Positions 43,978-53,771 of a stretch of 64,000 nucleotides of DNA are shown one piece after another. Each line of letters begins with the position of its first letter. The stretch's first letter is position 1. The translations under genes were made by a program, and so were the position numbers. The notes beneath the pieces were generated by a model. The model did no database searches and was not told where the DNA came from. It was given only the letters and a program-made list of their open reading frames with translations. The stretch spans positions 4,059,721 through 4,123,720 of the forward strand of contig NZ_BNJF01000001.1 of NCBI RefSeq assembly GCF_016587355.1, in the 5' to 3' direction. This stretch comes from Ktedonospora formicarum (GTDB lineage: Bacteria; Chloroflexota; Ktedonobacteria; Ktedonobacterales; Ktedonobacteraceae).

Positions 43978-45138
43978 ATGGGAACATCTGAGATCGTGGC
44001 CATCTTTGACACGACGCTGCGCGATGGTGCGCAATCACCTGGCGCGGCGATGACCATCGAAGAGAAGATACGTGTAGCTGATCAGCTTGTAGCGCTTCAA
44101 GTAGATGTTATCGAAGCTGGCTTCCCAGCTTCCTCACCCGATGATATGGCCTCAGTACGTGAGATCGCGCGTCGCGTCAAAGGTGTCGCAGTCGCGGCCC
44201 TGGCGCGCGCGGTCACCAGCGATATCGATATGGCCTGGGAGGCCGTGCGTGAGGCTGAGCGACCTATTATCCACGTCTCTCTTGCTACCTCCGACATTCA
44301 TCTGCAACATAAGCTCAGGATTAGCCGTGAGGAGGCCCTGCAGCGCGCCAAAACAATGGTGGCACGCGCGCGTAGCTATTGCCCAACAGTCGAGTTTTCG
44401 GCTGAAGACGCGACCCGTAGTGATCGGGACTTCCTGTGCCGCCTCTTTGAGGTCGTGATTAGCGAGGGAGCCACCATTATTAACGTCCCTGATACGGTTG
44501 GCTATACCATGCCGGGCGAGTATGAAGACCTTTTCCGCTATCTGCGAGCCCATGTCCAGGGCATTGAGCATATCACGCTGAGCGCGCATTGCCACGATGA
44601 TCTGGGTATGGCGACTGCGAATACCTTAGCGGCGACTCGTGGAGGTGCTCGCCAGGTTGAGGTAACCATTAACGGGATCGGGGAGCGCGCAGGCAACACC
44701 GCTTTGGAAGAGATTGTCATGGCTTTACGTACACGCTATGACGCCTTCCATATTGACACACGGGTGAAGACTGAATACTTGCTAGAGGCAAGCCAGATGT
44801 TAAGCCAGTTCACGGGTATACCAGTGCAGCCTAACAAAGCTATTGTGGGGTTGAATGCCTTCACCCACCAGGATGGAGTGCTCAAGCATCGCCAGACATA
44901 CGAAATCATGAACCCACAATCTATTGGTTGGGGTGATATGAACCTCGTTCTGGGGAAGCACTCTGGCAGACATGGCCTGGATGCTCGCCTGCGGTTGTTA
45001 GGCTATAGGCTTTCAGCTGAGCAACTGAAGGAAGCCTATAAGAGCTTTGTGGCGATGGCAGAACAGCAGAAGGCTGTCTCGGATGACGCCTTGATTTACA
45101 TTGCTGAATGTATGCAGGAGACTCCCTCGGCTGTCTAG
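43978..45138 (+). CDS. leuA: 2-Isopropylmalate synthase, short form
   Basis: A 386-residue LeuA-like enzyme that condenses acetyl-CoA with 2-oxoisovalerate. The barrel shows DTTLRDGAQSPGA, SAHCHDDLGMATAN and NGIGERAGNT. The C-terminal allosteric domain of full LeuA (about 510 residues) is missing, so leucine feedback would be absent. The usual NAFAHESGIHQDGVLK is NAFTHQDGVLK here, five residues shorter in a conserved active-site segment. aggaggc precedes the ATG. Operon position favours LeuA over homocitrate or citramalate synthase. Confidence 0.85.
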   Translation: MGTSEIVAIFDTTLRDGAQSPGAAMTIEEKIRVADQLVALQVDVIEAGFPASSPDDMASVREIARRVKGVAVAALARAVTSDIDMAWEAVREAERPIIHVSLATSDIHLQHKLRISREEALQRAKTMVARARSYCPTVEFSAEDATRSDRDFLCRLFEVVISEGATIINVPDTVGYTMPGEYEDLFRYLRAHVQGIEHITLSAHCHDDLGMATANTLAATRGGARQVEVTINGIGERAGNTALEEIVMALRTRYDAFHIDTRVKTEYLLEASQMLSQFTGIPVQPNKAIVGLNAFTHQDGVLKHRQTYEIMNPQSIGWGDMNLVLGKHSGRHGLDARLRLLGYRLSAEQLKEAYKSFVAMAEQQKAVSDDALIYIAECMQETPSAV

Positions 45139-45210
45139 CAACCCGTGCTACGCTCATACACCCTTCATGTGTGGTTCTACCGGGTTGATTGCGGTATTGA
45201 TTGTAATTTG

Positions 45211-45249
45211 AGTGTCGGAACGCCCTGGCGCTCCGACACTTCTTTTTTT
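45211..45249 (+). terminator. Terminator of the ilv-leu operon
   Basis: A 9-bp perfect stem agtgtcgga / tccgacact is followed by ttcttttttt. The region from here to 45518 holds no gene. Confidence 0.9.
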
Positions 45250-45501
45250 CTGTTCGTAGGGGGTGATATACGCTCATAAACGGGTATTTGTGTGTAGATT
45301 ATCGTGTAAGTGACAAATACCAGGATTGAAAAATATCAATGTTCGTTATACGCAACATTGTGTAGTAGAGTTGAAGCCATAACGTTCTACGTATGTAAGA
45401 TTTTGATATGACTTTTGTACTGATAGTATCATGCCTATTGTAAAACATGATAGAATAGGCAAGAAGGCGAAAGGATCGAGAAAAATGCGTCTTCGCTCGG
45501 A

Positions 45502-45543
45502 AAGGCAGGTAGCCTCTGATGGCACTGGCATTACCTGCTTCTG
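45502..45543 (+). promoter_or_regulatory. Hairpin enclosing the thrB start codon
   Basis: ggcaggta (45504-45511) can pair with tacctgc (45532-45538), placing the ATG at 45519 in the loop. It may affect thrB translation. Confidence 0.3.
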
Positions 45544-46544
45544 TGGATGTCTTAACGCCAGCCACGTCCGCTAATCTTGGACCTGGTTTTGATAGTCTTG
45601 GGCTGGCATTACAGCTTTATAATCGGTTTACTGTCGTGGAGAGCGGGGGAGATCCACTGCTTCCAGAAATTGACATTCAGGGATTGGGGAGTGAAGGGTT
45701 ATCGCGTGGCCCTGATAATCTCTTCTTTCGGGTGTTCGCCATGCTGTTTGAGCGCCAGAAAGAGAGTTTACCCGCAGTGCGCATTCGTATGCTGAATCGT
45801 ATTCCTCCTGGCTGTGGGCTTGGGAGCAGTGCGACGGCGGTCGTGGGAGGGCTGGTGGCTGCGAACGAATGGCTACGTGAGCGAGGGAAAGCCGTCTCTA
45901 AAGAAGAGTTGCTAGAAATTGCGGTTGAGATGGAGGCGGGAAATCATCCAGATAACGTCGCTCCTGCTTTGCTTGGCGGTTTGGTCGCGACCATTATGAT
46001 TGATGGCCGGGCGCGTGCTATTAAGACCCCATTTCCTGAAGCCTTAAAAGCAATCATTTTTACCCCTACCTTTCCAATGGATACCGTGATGGGACGGAAA
46101 TTGTTGCCGGCAAGCTATCCAAGAACAGATGTGACATTCAATACCGGGCGTGTGGCGCTCCTGCTTTCAGCATTGCAGACAGGAAATTATGAAGCCATTG
46201 GCGATGCTATGCAGGATCGCTTGCATCAACCTTATCGAGAGGCCATGTTTCCCGCTATGAACAGCATTATTCAAGCCGCAAGAGATGCGGGCGCGTATGG
46301 AGCATGCCTTTCTGGTGGTGGGTCGTCGCTTATCGCCTTAGCTAGCACGCGTTTCTCAGAGATATTGCGCGCTATGCAGGACGCTGCTCGTACGCATAGT
46401 GTTGAGGGGGCTGGTATGGTGCTACGAGCTGATCAGATGGGAGCACGGGTCGTGAAGACATCGCGTACCCGCAGACGAAAGGAAGTCAGTGCGCGTTATG
46501 GCAATCAATTCTACTGGTCTCCAGCCAGGCCGGGAGCCAGGTGA
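45519..46544 (+). CDS. thrB: Homoserine kinase
   Basis: A 341-residue GHMP kinase that phosphorylates homoserine. PATSANLGPGFDSLGLAL at the N-terminus, the ATP loop PPGCGLGSSATA and the C-terminal SGGGSSLIAL motif are intact. The last ~30 residues (after VVKTSRTRRRK) are an unconserved-looking tail. The only strong purine run, ggaaagg, lies about 15 bases before the ATG. thrC follows after seven bases. Confidence 0.94.
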   Translation: MALALPASVDVLTPATSANLGPGFDSLGLALQLYNRFTVVESGGDPLLPEIDIQGLGSEGLSRGPDNLFFRVFAMLFERQKESLPAVRIRMLNRIPPGCGLGSSATAVVGGLVAANEWLRERGKAVSKEELLEIAVEMEAGNHPDNVAPALLGGLVATIMIDGRARAIKTPFPEALKAIIFTPTFPMDTVMGRKLLPASYPRTDVTFNTGRVALLLSALQTGNYEAIGDAMQDRLHQPYREAMFPAMNSIIQAARDAGAYGACLSGGGSSLIALASTRFSEILRAMQDAARTHSVEGAGMVLRADQMGARVVKTSRTRRRKEVSARYGNQFYWSPARPGAR

Positions 46545-46551
46545 GGGAAAT

Positions 46552-47997
46552 ATGCAATCTCAGGCTACACTTGCGCCCGAAGTAGCGGCTCTCTTGTCCG
46601 CGATCAAGCTTCGTTGCGTCGAATGTTCGGCACTCTATCCGCCAGTTGAAATGCGGTCTTCTGCCACATCTGGTATGGTCCCGCGCTATCGCTGTGACTG
46701 TGGTGGTGTCCTTGATGTTGAATTAGAGTTCGCGTTGCCGAAACAGATCGCAGGGCAGGGGGACGCGGAAAGCTGGCGCCTCCTTGAGCGCTCGAGTAAC
46801 GCGTCTGCGGCAGGCGCTCTCTGGCGACAGGTCTTTGATGAGCGTGTCTGCTCACCGCCTATCTGGCCTATAAGTACAGACCAACTTTTGCTCGACTATA
46901 GTGGTGTCTGGCGCTACCGTGAGTTGATTTTGCCCGCGCCAGAGCCATATGTAATCGCGCGCCCTGAAGGCAATACTAATCTGTATCCGGTAGGCATGGA
47001 GAATTGCCCAACGGGACGTGTGGGACACCGGCAGATTGGCACATATGCAGGCTTAGACCTGTTTTTCCTGAAGCATGAAGGCGAGAACCCGAGCGGAAGT
47101 TTTAAGGATCGTGGTATGACCGTTGGTGTCACAATGGCGAACCTGCTGGGCGCGACGGCTGTGGCTTGCGCTTCGACGGGCAATACCTCGGCTTCTCTGG
47201 CCTCCTATGCCGCGCAAGCGGGAATGAAGGGCATCGTGTTTCTGCCAGCGGGGAATGTGGCTTCTGGAAAGTTGGCGCAGACATTAGCTTACGGCGCGAC
47301 TACTGTACAGATCAAAGGCGACTTTGATGCCGCCATGTCTCTTGTAGAGCAGGTCTGTAATGAACTGGGAATCTACCTGTTGAATTCGCTAAACCCCTTC
47401 CGTATTGAGGGTCAGAAGGCTATCGCCTTTGAGATTCTGCAACAGCTGGATTGGCAGGCCCCAGACTGGCTTATCTTGCCAGCGGGGAACCTGGGTAACA
47501 TCTCGGCTATCGGGAAGGCCTTTCGTCAGGCTTATGACCTCTGTTTGATTACCCAGATGCCGCGTATCGCTGCTATCCAGGCTGCTGGCGCTAACCCTTT
47601 CTATAGAAGCTACCGTCAGCAGTTCGCCAGGCGCGAGAGCGTTAAGGCGGATACCGTCGCGACCGCGATCAAGATTGGTAACCCTGTCAGCTATGCCAGG
47701 GCGCGGCGCATCATAGAAGTCACTGATGGTATTGTGGCCGAGGTGACCGACGCGGAGATTCTAGCCGCTAAGGCGATGATTGATCGAGCGGGTATAGGCT
47801 GCGAGCCAGCTTCAGCGGCGACATTGGCTGGCGCGCATAAACTGGTCGCAGAGGGGGTTATCAAGCGTGATGAACGTGTGGTTGGCATCCTGACAGGCAA
47901 CCTGCTCAAAGATAGTGTGACGGGTATCCCACAGCAGGGAAGTGGAATCATTGTCGAAGCCAACCTTGATGCTGTTCGCAAGGTCCTTGCCGTCTAG
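46552..47997 (+). CDS. thrC: Threonine synthase
   Basis: A 481-residue PLP enzyme that converts O-phosphohomoserine to threonine. An N-terminal zinc-ribbon-like region (CVECSALYP and YRCDCGG) is followed by the PLP lysine motif NPSGSFKDRG and ACASTGNTSASLASYAA. The ATG at 46552 has gtgaggg upstream; the open frame overlaps the thrB end but without a better start. Confidence 0.94.
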   Translation: MQSQATLAPEVAALLSAIKLRCVECSALYPPVEMRSSATSGMVPRYRCDCGGVLDVELEFALPKQIAGQGDAESWRLLERSSNASAAGALWRQVFDERVCSPPIWPISTDQLLLDYSGVWRYRELILPAPEPYVIARPEGNTNLYPVGMENCPTGRVGHRQIGTYAGLDLFFLKHEGENPSGSFKDRGMTVGVTMANLLGATAVACASTGNTSASLASYAAQAGMKGIVFLPAGNVASGKLAQTLAYGATTVQIKGDFDAAMSLVEQVCNELGIYLLNSLNPFRIEGQKAIAFEILQQLDWQAPDWLILPAGNLGNISAIGKAFRQAYDLCLITQMPRIAAIQAAGANPFYRSYRQQFARRESVKADTVATAIKIGNPVSYARARRIIEVTDGIVAEVTDAEILAAKAMIDRAGIGCEPASAATLAGAHKLVAEGVIKRDERVVGILTGNLLKDSVTGIPQQGSGIIVEANLDAVRKVLAV

Positions 47998-48060
47998 AAC
48001 AATACATTTATTACTCTCTACCGCCTCCCAGTAGAGCCGTGCTGGAAGTTGCGGCACATG

Positions 48061-48102
48061 AGAGGTCGCGTGGTGACGAGGTCCGCGCGACCTCTTTTTT
48101 TT
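48061..48102 (+). terminator. Terminator of thrB-thrC
   Basis: A 10-bp perfect stem agaggtcgcg / cgcgacctct is followed by eight T. Confidence 0.9.
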
Positions 48103-48269
48103 AGCTCTGTCTCTGCTCTGGTTCGCCTCTGTGCAACTTGTATGCCACACGCTTCGTAACATCCTTTAGAGGATAATAAATGTGGTATTGCTATCTATAG
48201 TTGAGGGACGAGAGCGCAACAGTGACTCTACCTGTCTGTAAGAGAATACCACGCCAACGAGAGTATATC

Positions 48270-48752
48270 GTGAACACGTTAAACCGTTTAAAACCCAGGC
48301 CCATTAGAGCATTTATTCCTCCCTGGAATATGCCATCTGATCCAGTGAAGGCCGTCATATGGTTTCTGCACTGGTTCCTTCGGGCTCTTGTACATTTTTT
48401 CTGGCTGCCTATTGGAGCAATGGTCATCTATGAATTGGTGGCGAACTGGTTGACCGGGGGCGCATGGAATGGGATTGTGAGCGGTCTGGTTACCCTATTC
48501 GTGGGAATGGTGATCTGGGGAATCTTATATATGATAACGCTAGCTGCCAACGTTGCGGGTAAAATTTCTCAAACCCTCTCAGATGTTTCACGTTTGCAGC
48601 AGCAGATGCCTGGGATGTATGGCCTGGATGACCTGTTTCGAGCCAGTGATTCCCAGGAAGGCACGCAGAGACAGGGTCCACAAGGCACGCGCGTGGTAGA
48701 GGGAACGATCACGGACCTGGATGAAGAGCGTCGTAAACGGCGCTATGAGTAA
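48270..48752 (+). CDS. Membrane protein, unassigned
   Basis: A 160-residue protein from a GTG at 48270; the frame continues upstream to a TTG at 48201, and ATG 48330 is another option. Two to three hydrophobic helices lie at about residues 25-95 (VIWFLHWFLRALVHFFWLPI, LVTLFVGMVIWGILYMITLA). The C-terminal third is hydrophilic and charged (TDLDEERRKRRYE). No family was recognised. Confidence 0.6.
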   Translation: MNTLNRLKPRPIRAFIPPWNMPSDPVKAVIWFLHWFLRALVHFFWLPIGAMVIYELVANWLTGGAWNGIVSGLVTLFVGMVIWGILYMITLAANVAGKISQTLSDVSRLQQQMPGMYGLDDLFRASDSQEGTQRQGPQGTRVVEGTITDLDEERRKRRYE

Positions 48753-48770
48753 GGTAGAACATAATAATAT

Positions 48771-48840
48771 CGCGTGCTGAGAAGCACGCGGTTATGTATG
48801 AAACATGGGTGAGAGCAGCAGTATGCTACTTGCTGCTCTC
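48771..48840. terminator. Two hairpins between convergent genes
   Basis: cgcgtgct / agcacgcg (48771-48790) and the 10-bp perfect gagagcagca / tgctgctctc (48811-48840), which overlaps the manA stop. Confidence 0.6.
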
Positions 48841-49872
48841 ATGGTTGTGCTGACGCCAGAGCCGCCAGGCTTCATCTTCGGCGGAAGGTACATATGAGCG
48901 AAGGAGGAGCCCCTCGCCCTCCAGACGATAAGTCCCCAGTTCAGCAGGTAGAACGATGGTCTCGCCTCGCTCTAGTTGCTCACCCTGTTCCAGATCTGGA
49001 CCATAGGCTACTCGTAGGCTTGCCCCTAGAGATGTGAGGATCACACAACTGTCAGTGGTGGTATCTTGCAAGACTCCGCGAGCTTTCAGATTTACCTCGC
49101 GCGTCACAAAGTATTGGCAAGCGATCAGGCAGCGTTCCTCGTATTGCTCCTGGCTGGAAAGCACTATCGGGCGGACTTTAACGTGTGGTGAGACGTGATA
49201 GTGTGATACATCGAGTGAGCGCTCGATGTGAAGCTCGCGTGTCTTCCCAGACGCATCCCGTCGTCCATAGTCGTACATGCGATAGGTCACATCTGAATAT
49301 TCCTGCAATTCGTAGAGTAGGATGCCTGAGCCGATGGCATGCACTGTTCCAGCAGGCACAAAGACCACATCTCCAGCTTGAACAGGTTCCTCATGTAAGA
49401 GGGACTCAAGGGCTACGCTCTCAATGGCGTTTTGAACCTGCTCGCTATTGGAGGGAACCTGGAAGCCGTGAATGATGGACGCGCCGGGCTCTGCCGCGAG
49501 GATATACCAGAACTCAGTTTTGCCCAATTTGCCGTGTTCATTGCGTGCGGCATAATCGTCGTTGGGATGTACCTGTACCGAAAGTTTGGCGTTGGCGTCA
49601 ATGAACTTGGCTAGCAGAGGAAAGCGTTCGCCAAAGATCGAGATAGCCTGTTTGCCTAGCAAGGGGGCACCCAGATATGTAACGAGCTCTCCCAACGTTT
49701 TTCCCGCATGGGGGCCATTTTCGATACGATTGCTGATCTCAGTCTCCCAGGATTCGCCTACCGTGCGGGCTCCCTCGGGAAGCCGTTTCCAGCCATCAAG
49801 TTCCAGGCGTTGTCCACCCCAGATTGTCTCATGGAGCGAGGACTCTAAGCGCAGCGGATAAAGTGAACTCAC
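48826..49872 (-). CDS. manA: Mannose-6-phosphate isomerase class I
   Basis: A 348-residue cupin enzyme that interconverts mannose-6-phosphate and fructose-6-phosphate. The zinc and active-site motifs LSVQVHPNDDYA, GKTEFWYIL and PAGTVHAI are visible, as are the YELQEYSDVTYRMYDYGR and HIERSLDV segments. The GTG at 49872 follows gggag by nine bases; the longer frame starts with a TTG before that site. Confidence 0.92.
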   Translation of the reverse strand: MSSLYPLRLESSLHETIWGGQRLELDGWKRLPEGARTVGESWETEISNRIENGPHAGKTLGELVTYLGAPLLGKQAISIFGERFPLLAKFIDANAKLSVQVHPNDDYAARNEHGKLGKTEFWYILAAEPGASIIHGFQVPSNSEQVQNAIESVALESLLHEEPVQAGDVVFVPAGTVHAIGSGILLYELQEYSDVTYRMYDYGRRDASGKTRELHIERSLDVSHYHVSPHVKVRPIVLSSQEQYEERCLIACQYFVTREVNLKARGVLQDTTTDSCVILTSLGASLRVAYGPDLEQGEQLERGETIVLPAELGTYRLEGEGLLLRSYVPSAEDEAWRLWRQHNHESSK

Positions 49873-49958
49873 AAGAACTTTCTCCCTACCGTCCAATTTT
49901 ATATTTTATTGGTGGACTGTCATGCTTGGTATATATCATCGATTGCGCGAGCGGCTGT

Positions 49959-50299
49959 TTATTCACTCGCGGCGAGCAAGACGCCTTCAACCTGGCGGCG
50001 CAATTTGTCACGCATCATAATACCTTTGATGCGGTAGAGCTCATTGCCCCTTTGAAGAAGACGAGTGTAGGGATGCCATCGATGTTCCACTGGCGCGTCA
50101 AGTTTTCTTCCTTTTCGACATTCACCTTTGCAAAGCTTGCCCGATCTTGATATTCTTTACTGATCGCTACAAACTCTGGCTCCTGTATCTGGCATGAATT
50201 ACTCTTTTCGGCTGCAAAAAAGACAACTACTAACTGCGGAGCTTGTAGAACTTTATCAGCGAAATCTTCATTTGTGACATCGTAATAACTATCTGCCAT
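49959..50299 (-). pseudogene. Thioredoxin-like gene with a C-terminal frameshift
   Basis: The unbroken frame gives 94 residues (50015-50299) that stop after GIPTLVFFKGAMSS. One base beyond the gggg run the next frame continues the thioredoxin fold (NELYRIKGIMMRDKLRRQVE) to a TAA at 49959, giving about 112 residues. One G missing from the run explains the break. The active-site CxxC reads SNSC (Cys36 only, preceded by Lys instead of Trp), so it would not be a normal disulfide reductase even if repaired. agagg precedes the ATG. Confidence 0.75.
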
Positions 50300-50449
50300 A
50301 CCATCCTCTTATGAAATAGTTGAGAAGCATATTTGTTTCTCAAGGTACCACTCAGGTATGGTGACTGTCAAGAAGAGATTTGTCCATGTAGCGCGTTTAT
50401 GTAGGATTGAATGGGTTTCTTCATCGTGTGTTTCAAGGGATAACCACCT

Positions 50450-52213
50450 CTATTGGTTTCCCAATGAGTGTTCAGGCGGGCGTTCTGGGGAAGATGAGAG
50501 CAGCGTTTCTGCATCCTCAATGCTATATTGGTAGCCCTGTTCAGTTAAAAAAAGTTGGCGATTAGCGGAAAAGTCCTGGTCACGAGTGTCACGAGTCACA
50601 AGGGTGTAGAAATAGGCTGTGCCGCCGTCGCGTTTGGGACGTAAGATGCGCCCTAAGCGTTGGGCCTCTTCCTGGCGTGAGCCAAACGTGCCGGAGACCT
50701 GGATCGCGACATTGGCGTCAGGCAGGTCAATGGCGAAGTTTGCCACCTTGCTTACTACCAGAAGCTTGAGTTCGCCTCGACGAAATTGTTCATAAAGCTT
50801 CTCTCGTTGTGTGTTAGATGTGCGCCCGGTCAGGAGTGGGGCTTGAAACTGCTCCGAGAGAGCTTTGAGCTGGTCAATATATTGCCCAATGATAAGCACC
50901 TGATCATCTTTGTGGCGCTCTATCAGCGCGTGAGCGATCCGTGATTTGACCGGATTCTCAGCTGCTATCCGATACTTCTCGCGCGTTTCAGCCATGGCAT
51001 AGGTAAGCTGGTCATGCTCATCGAGGCTCACACGAATTTCATGGCACTCAGCAGTCGCAATCCAGCCCTGACGTTCGAGTTCTCGCCAGGGAACGTCATA
51101 TTTCTTGGGTCCGATAAGGCTAAATACATCGGCCTCGCGTCCATCCTCGCGAACGAGCGTCGCGGTGAGCCCCAGGCGACGGCGAGCTTGAATTTCAGCG
51201 GTTACGCGAAAGACCGGTGCCGGTAAGAGATGCACCTCGTCATAAATAATTAAGCCCCAATCATAGCTGGTGAGTAGTGAGAAGTGAGGGTACTCCTCCT
51301 CAACTGCCTCTGCCGTACTACTATCACCCATTTGTGAACTGTTCCCAGTGCGTCGATATGTGAGCATCTGGTAGGTGCTTACAGTCACCGGGGCAATATC
51401 TTTACGCTCGCCCGTGTACTCACCAATCATTTCGGGAGGGATAGTGGTTTTTGTGCGCAACTCATTGATCCATTGGCGTACCGCGACAGTATTAGGTGTC
51501 AGAATCAAGGTCGCACGCTGAATATCAGCCATTGTGACTAGTCCAACAATGGTCTTGCCCGCGCCGCAGGGCAGTACCACCACACCACTCCCTCCTCCGG
51601 GCGCTCCTCCCGCGTAAAACGCCGACGCGGCTGCGCGCTGATAGGAGCGTGGTGTAAAGCCCTGGTTATCTCCTTCCTCTTGTTGATGGAGAGCAAACGG
51701 TAGGGGGGACCCTTCGGTATACCCCGCCAGGTCTTCGGCGGGGAAGCCGATGTGAATAAGCGCCTGCTTGATGTGTCCGCGCCTGTTGGCATCGACTTCA
51801 AGGGCGTGTGCGTTTAGTGGGCGGATCAGGTATGGTTGCGCATGTCGATTTCGTAAGATCTGGGTAATGAGTAGATGGTCGTCTGATACTAGTAAGAGGC
51901 GTTCCTCCTCACGTATGAGCTTCAGGCGACCATAGCGCCCGATATAGTCATGGATATCGCTGACCATGTTGGGCGGGATCGGATATTTACTATAGCGTTC
52001 CAGCAATTCCAAAATATGCTGAGCATAGATACCGCCAGCGGCAGCATTCCAGAGTGAGAGCGGTGAGATGCGGTAGGTATGAATATGTTCTGGCGATTTC
52101 TCTAATTCAGCGAAGCGTGACAGGGCGTCGCGGGCTTCAGCGTGTAGTGGATGCTCGACCTCAAGCAAAATACTGCGATCACTCTGTACAATTAAAGGAT
52201 TACTGGGGTTCAT
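50450..52213 (-). CDS. XPB/ERCC3-type DNA repair helicase
   Basis: A 587-residue superfamily 2 helicase. A ~190-residue N-terminal region of the bacterial XPB type precedes the RecA folds: LPCGAGKTIVGL (motif I), IIYDEVHLLPA (DEVH box), GLTATLVREDGRE (motif III with the RED motif) and SGTFGSRQEEAQRLGRILRPK (motif VI). It unwinds DNA in a 3'-5' sense in studied relatives. It is six bases downstream of the alpha/beta-hydrolase-like gene and likely cotranscribed with it. Bacterial XPB is restricted to some phyla. Confidence 0.93.
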   Translation of the reverse strand: MNPSNPLIVQSDRSILLEVEHPLHAEARDALSRFAELEKSPEHIHTYRISPLSLWNAAAGGIYAQHILELLERYSKYPIPPNMVSDIHDYIGRYGRLKLIREEERLLLVSDDHLLITQILRNRHAQPYLIRPLNAHALEVDANRRGHIKQALIHIGFPAEDLAGYTEGSPLPFALHQQEEGDNQGFTPRSYQRAAASAFYAGGAPGGGSGVVVLPCGAGKTIVGLVTMADIQRATLILTPNTVAVRQWINELRTKTTIPPEMIGEYTGERKDIAPVTVSTYQMLTYRRTGNSSQMGDSSTAEAVEEEYPHFSLLTSYDWGLIIYDEVHLLPAPVFRVTAEIQARRRLGLTATLVREDGREADVFSLIGPKKYDVPWRELERQGWIATAECHEIRVSLDEHDQLTYAMAETREKYRIAAENPVKSRIAHALIERHKDDQVLIIGQYIDQLKALSEQFQAPLLTGRTSNTQREKLYEQFRRGELKLLVVSKVANFAIDLPDANVAIQVSGTFGSRQEEAQRLGRILRPKRDGGTAYFYTLVTRDTRDQDFSANRQLFLTEQGYQYSIEDAETLLSSSPERPPEHSLGNQ

Positions 52214-52219
52214 GGGCTT

Positions 52220-52894
52220 TTACACTCCAGGCATGTTTGCCCATTTCAGCAGATAGGTGCGAGCCGCGTTGACGGCAGGCTCCTCAAAGCCGCGCATGAG
52301 GTGACGAGCGCCAGTAACAACTTTGATACCCTTGGGGCCTTGCTGCTGCTCAACAAATGGTTCAAGTTTGTAGAGTGGGCAGATTTCATCGAACTCGCCT
52401 GTCATAAAGAGTTTGGGGCGCTCAAATTGGCGAGGGAAGCCGCCCATAGCCCGGAAAAGAGGTAAACTGATGGAAATAAGCGTGCGCACGCGGAGGTCAA
52501 AGGGTGCGTAAAGTAGCGCGATATATGCGCCAAAGCCATGCCCAACGACGCAGAGCTTGGAGGAATTAACATCGCGAATAGAGAGTGCCAGGTCGATAGC
52601 GCCAGCTAGATCGAGAGGCTCCAGGCGTCCATCTGTCTGCTGTCCTTGACTACGACCTACTCCGCGAAAGTTAAAGCGCAACGCATACATACCCGCTTGA
52701 GCCAGAGAACGAGCCAGGGCGACAAGTAGCCCATCATTCATGTCGCTGCTGGCAGGCTGTGGGTGACATAAAATTACGATAGGCGCGAGCTGTGTTCTCT
52801 GGACAGGTTCATGGAGAACCCCCTCCAGAATCAGGGCTGGCTGTCCCTTACTGTAAAACGAAATCGCTCGCTCCACAGGTGCTGATGAGGTCAT
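52220..52894 (-). CDS. Alpha/beta-hydrolase-fold protein lacking the nucleophile Ser
   Basis: A 224-residue protein. ILCHPQPASSDMNDGL and FNFRGVGRSQG are typical of the short dienelactone-hydrolase-like group. At the nucleophile elbow the sequence is VVGHGFGAY, so the expected GxSxG serine is Gly120. The Asp (GEFDEICP) and His (GARHLMRGF) of the triad are present. It is either a non-catalytic member or uses another residue. gaaggg precedes the ATG. It is the first gene before the XPB helicase. Confidence 0.8.
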   Translation of the reverse strand: MTSSAPVERAISFYSKGQPALILEGVLHEPVQRTQLAPIVILCHPQPASSDMNDGLLVALARSLAQAGMYALRFNFRGVGRSQGQQTDGRLEPLDLAGAIDLALSIRDVNSSKLCVVGHGFGAYIALLYAPFDLRVRTLISISLPLFRAMGGFPRQFERPKLFMTGEFDEICPLYKLEPFVEQQQGPKGIKVVTGARHLMRGFEEPAVNAARTYLLKWANMPGV

Positions 52895-53771
52895 GTGATG
52901 CCCTTCTTCTACCCGATGATGATACTTCTGGCACGTATCTTATCTCAGCTACGTCTAAGCGTCAACTCTTCGCGGAAAATAGTTTAGAGAGTCGTTGGTG
53001 AGGTCTTAAAGAGTGGCAAAGGAGCTACTGTAGAGAGTAACAGAGGGCTGGCGGTGGCTATTTTCGAGATGGCTAGCCCTATGTCGTATAATACCAGGTA
53101 CAAAAGTCATGGTTATGTGATGTTTGGCAAATTTCTGATGGATGCCATAAATATGTGTGGCAAATACTTTGCAGAGAACACGAAGGATGTTATACTGGTT
53201 AAAGACATATGTATGCATATTTTTAATTATGTCGATTCGTATGTCAAGGCGATGCAGTATCATTTCCCAGTATGTGTACTTTATTTACTAAGAACTTCTG
53301 GTAACTCGTCACTATGCTATCCAAGAGACTGTGAATTGAAGTCATGAAGCAGGCACTTACGTCCTGCGGTGCTCAATATACGTCCCACTGGTTATGCGAT
53401 TGACCTCGCCGCTATGTAGTTGTTGTCTTGAGCGAGTTGATCTGTGGGGGAGCATTCTCGCCGGGCTCTGTTGACTATGGCATCATGGGGCAATGCACTT
53501 TCATCAGACACTTATGAGAGTAAAGAACGACAATAGACTACGAGAGCTTATGCGCAGGCAGCCGTGATGTTGCAGATCGTTCATCACTAGAATAAAGTGC
53601 CAGGTCTCTATGGCGTACTATGGCGTGAGGAATGTGTATATGTGAGGTAGGTGGTAGATATTGTAATCTCACGGACAAAAGCTTCCACAGAATTGTTAGT
53701 GTTTCATGACAATGGTGGTATACGTGAGGTATACTCAGTGTATAAAATGAAACGTAGAGGCAGGAGTGCAT
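52895..53771. other. Long intergenic region without a convincing gene
   Basis: It separates divergent genes. A 97-codon frame at 53054-53347 lacks a good ribosome site and recognisable motifs and is probably not translated. No repeat or RNA motif was recognised. The promoter of the response regulator should lie in 53690-53760. Confidence 0.5.

Noticed and set aside
43014..44057. 347-codon minus-strand frame opposite ilvC
   Set aside because: It is a shadow of ilvC and the start of leuA, which are conserved on the plus strand.
53054..53347. 97-codon frame in the 52.9-53.8 kb gap
   Set aside because: No ribosome site, unusual composition and no motif.
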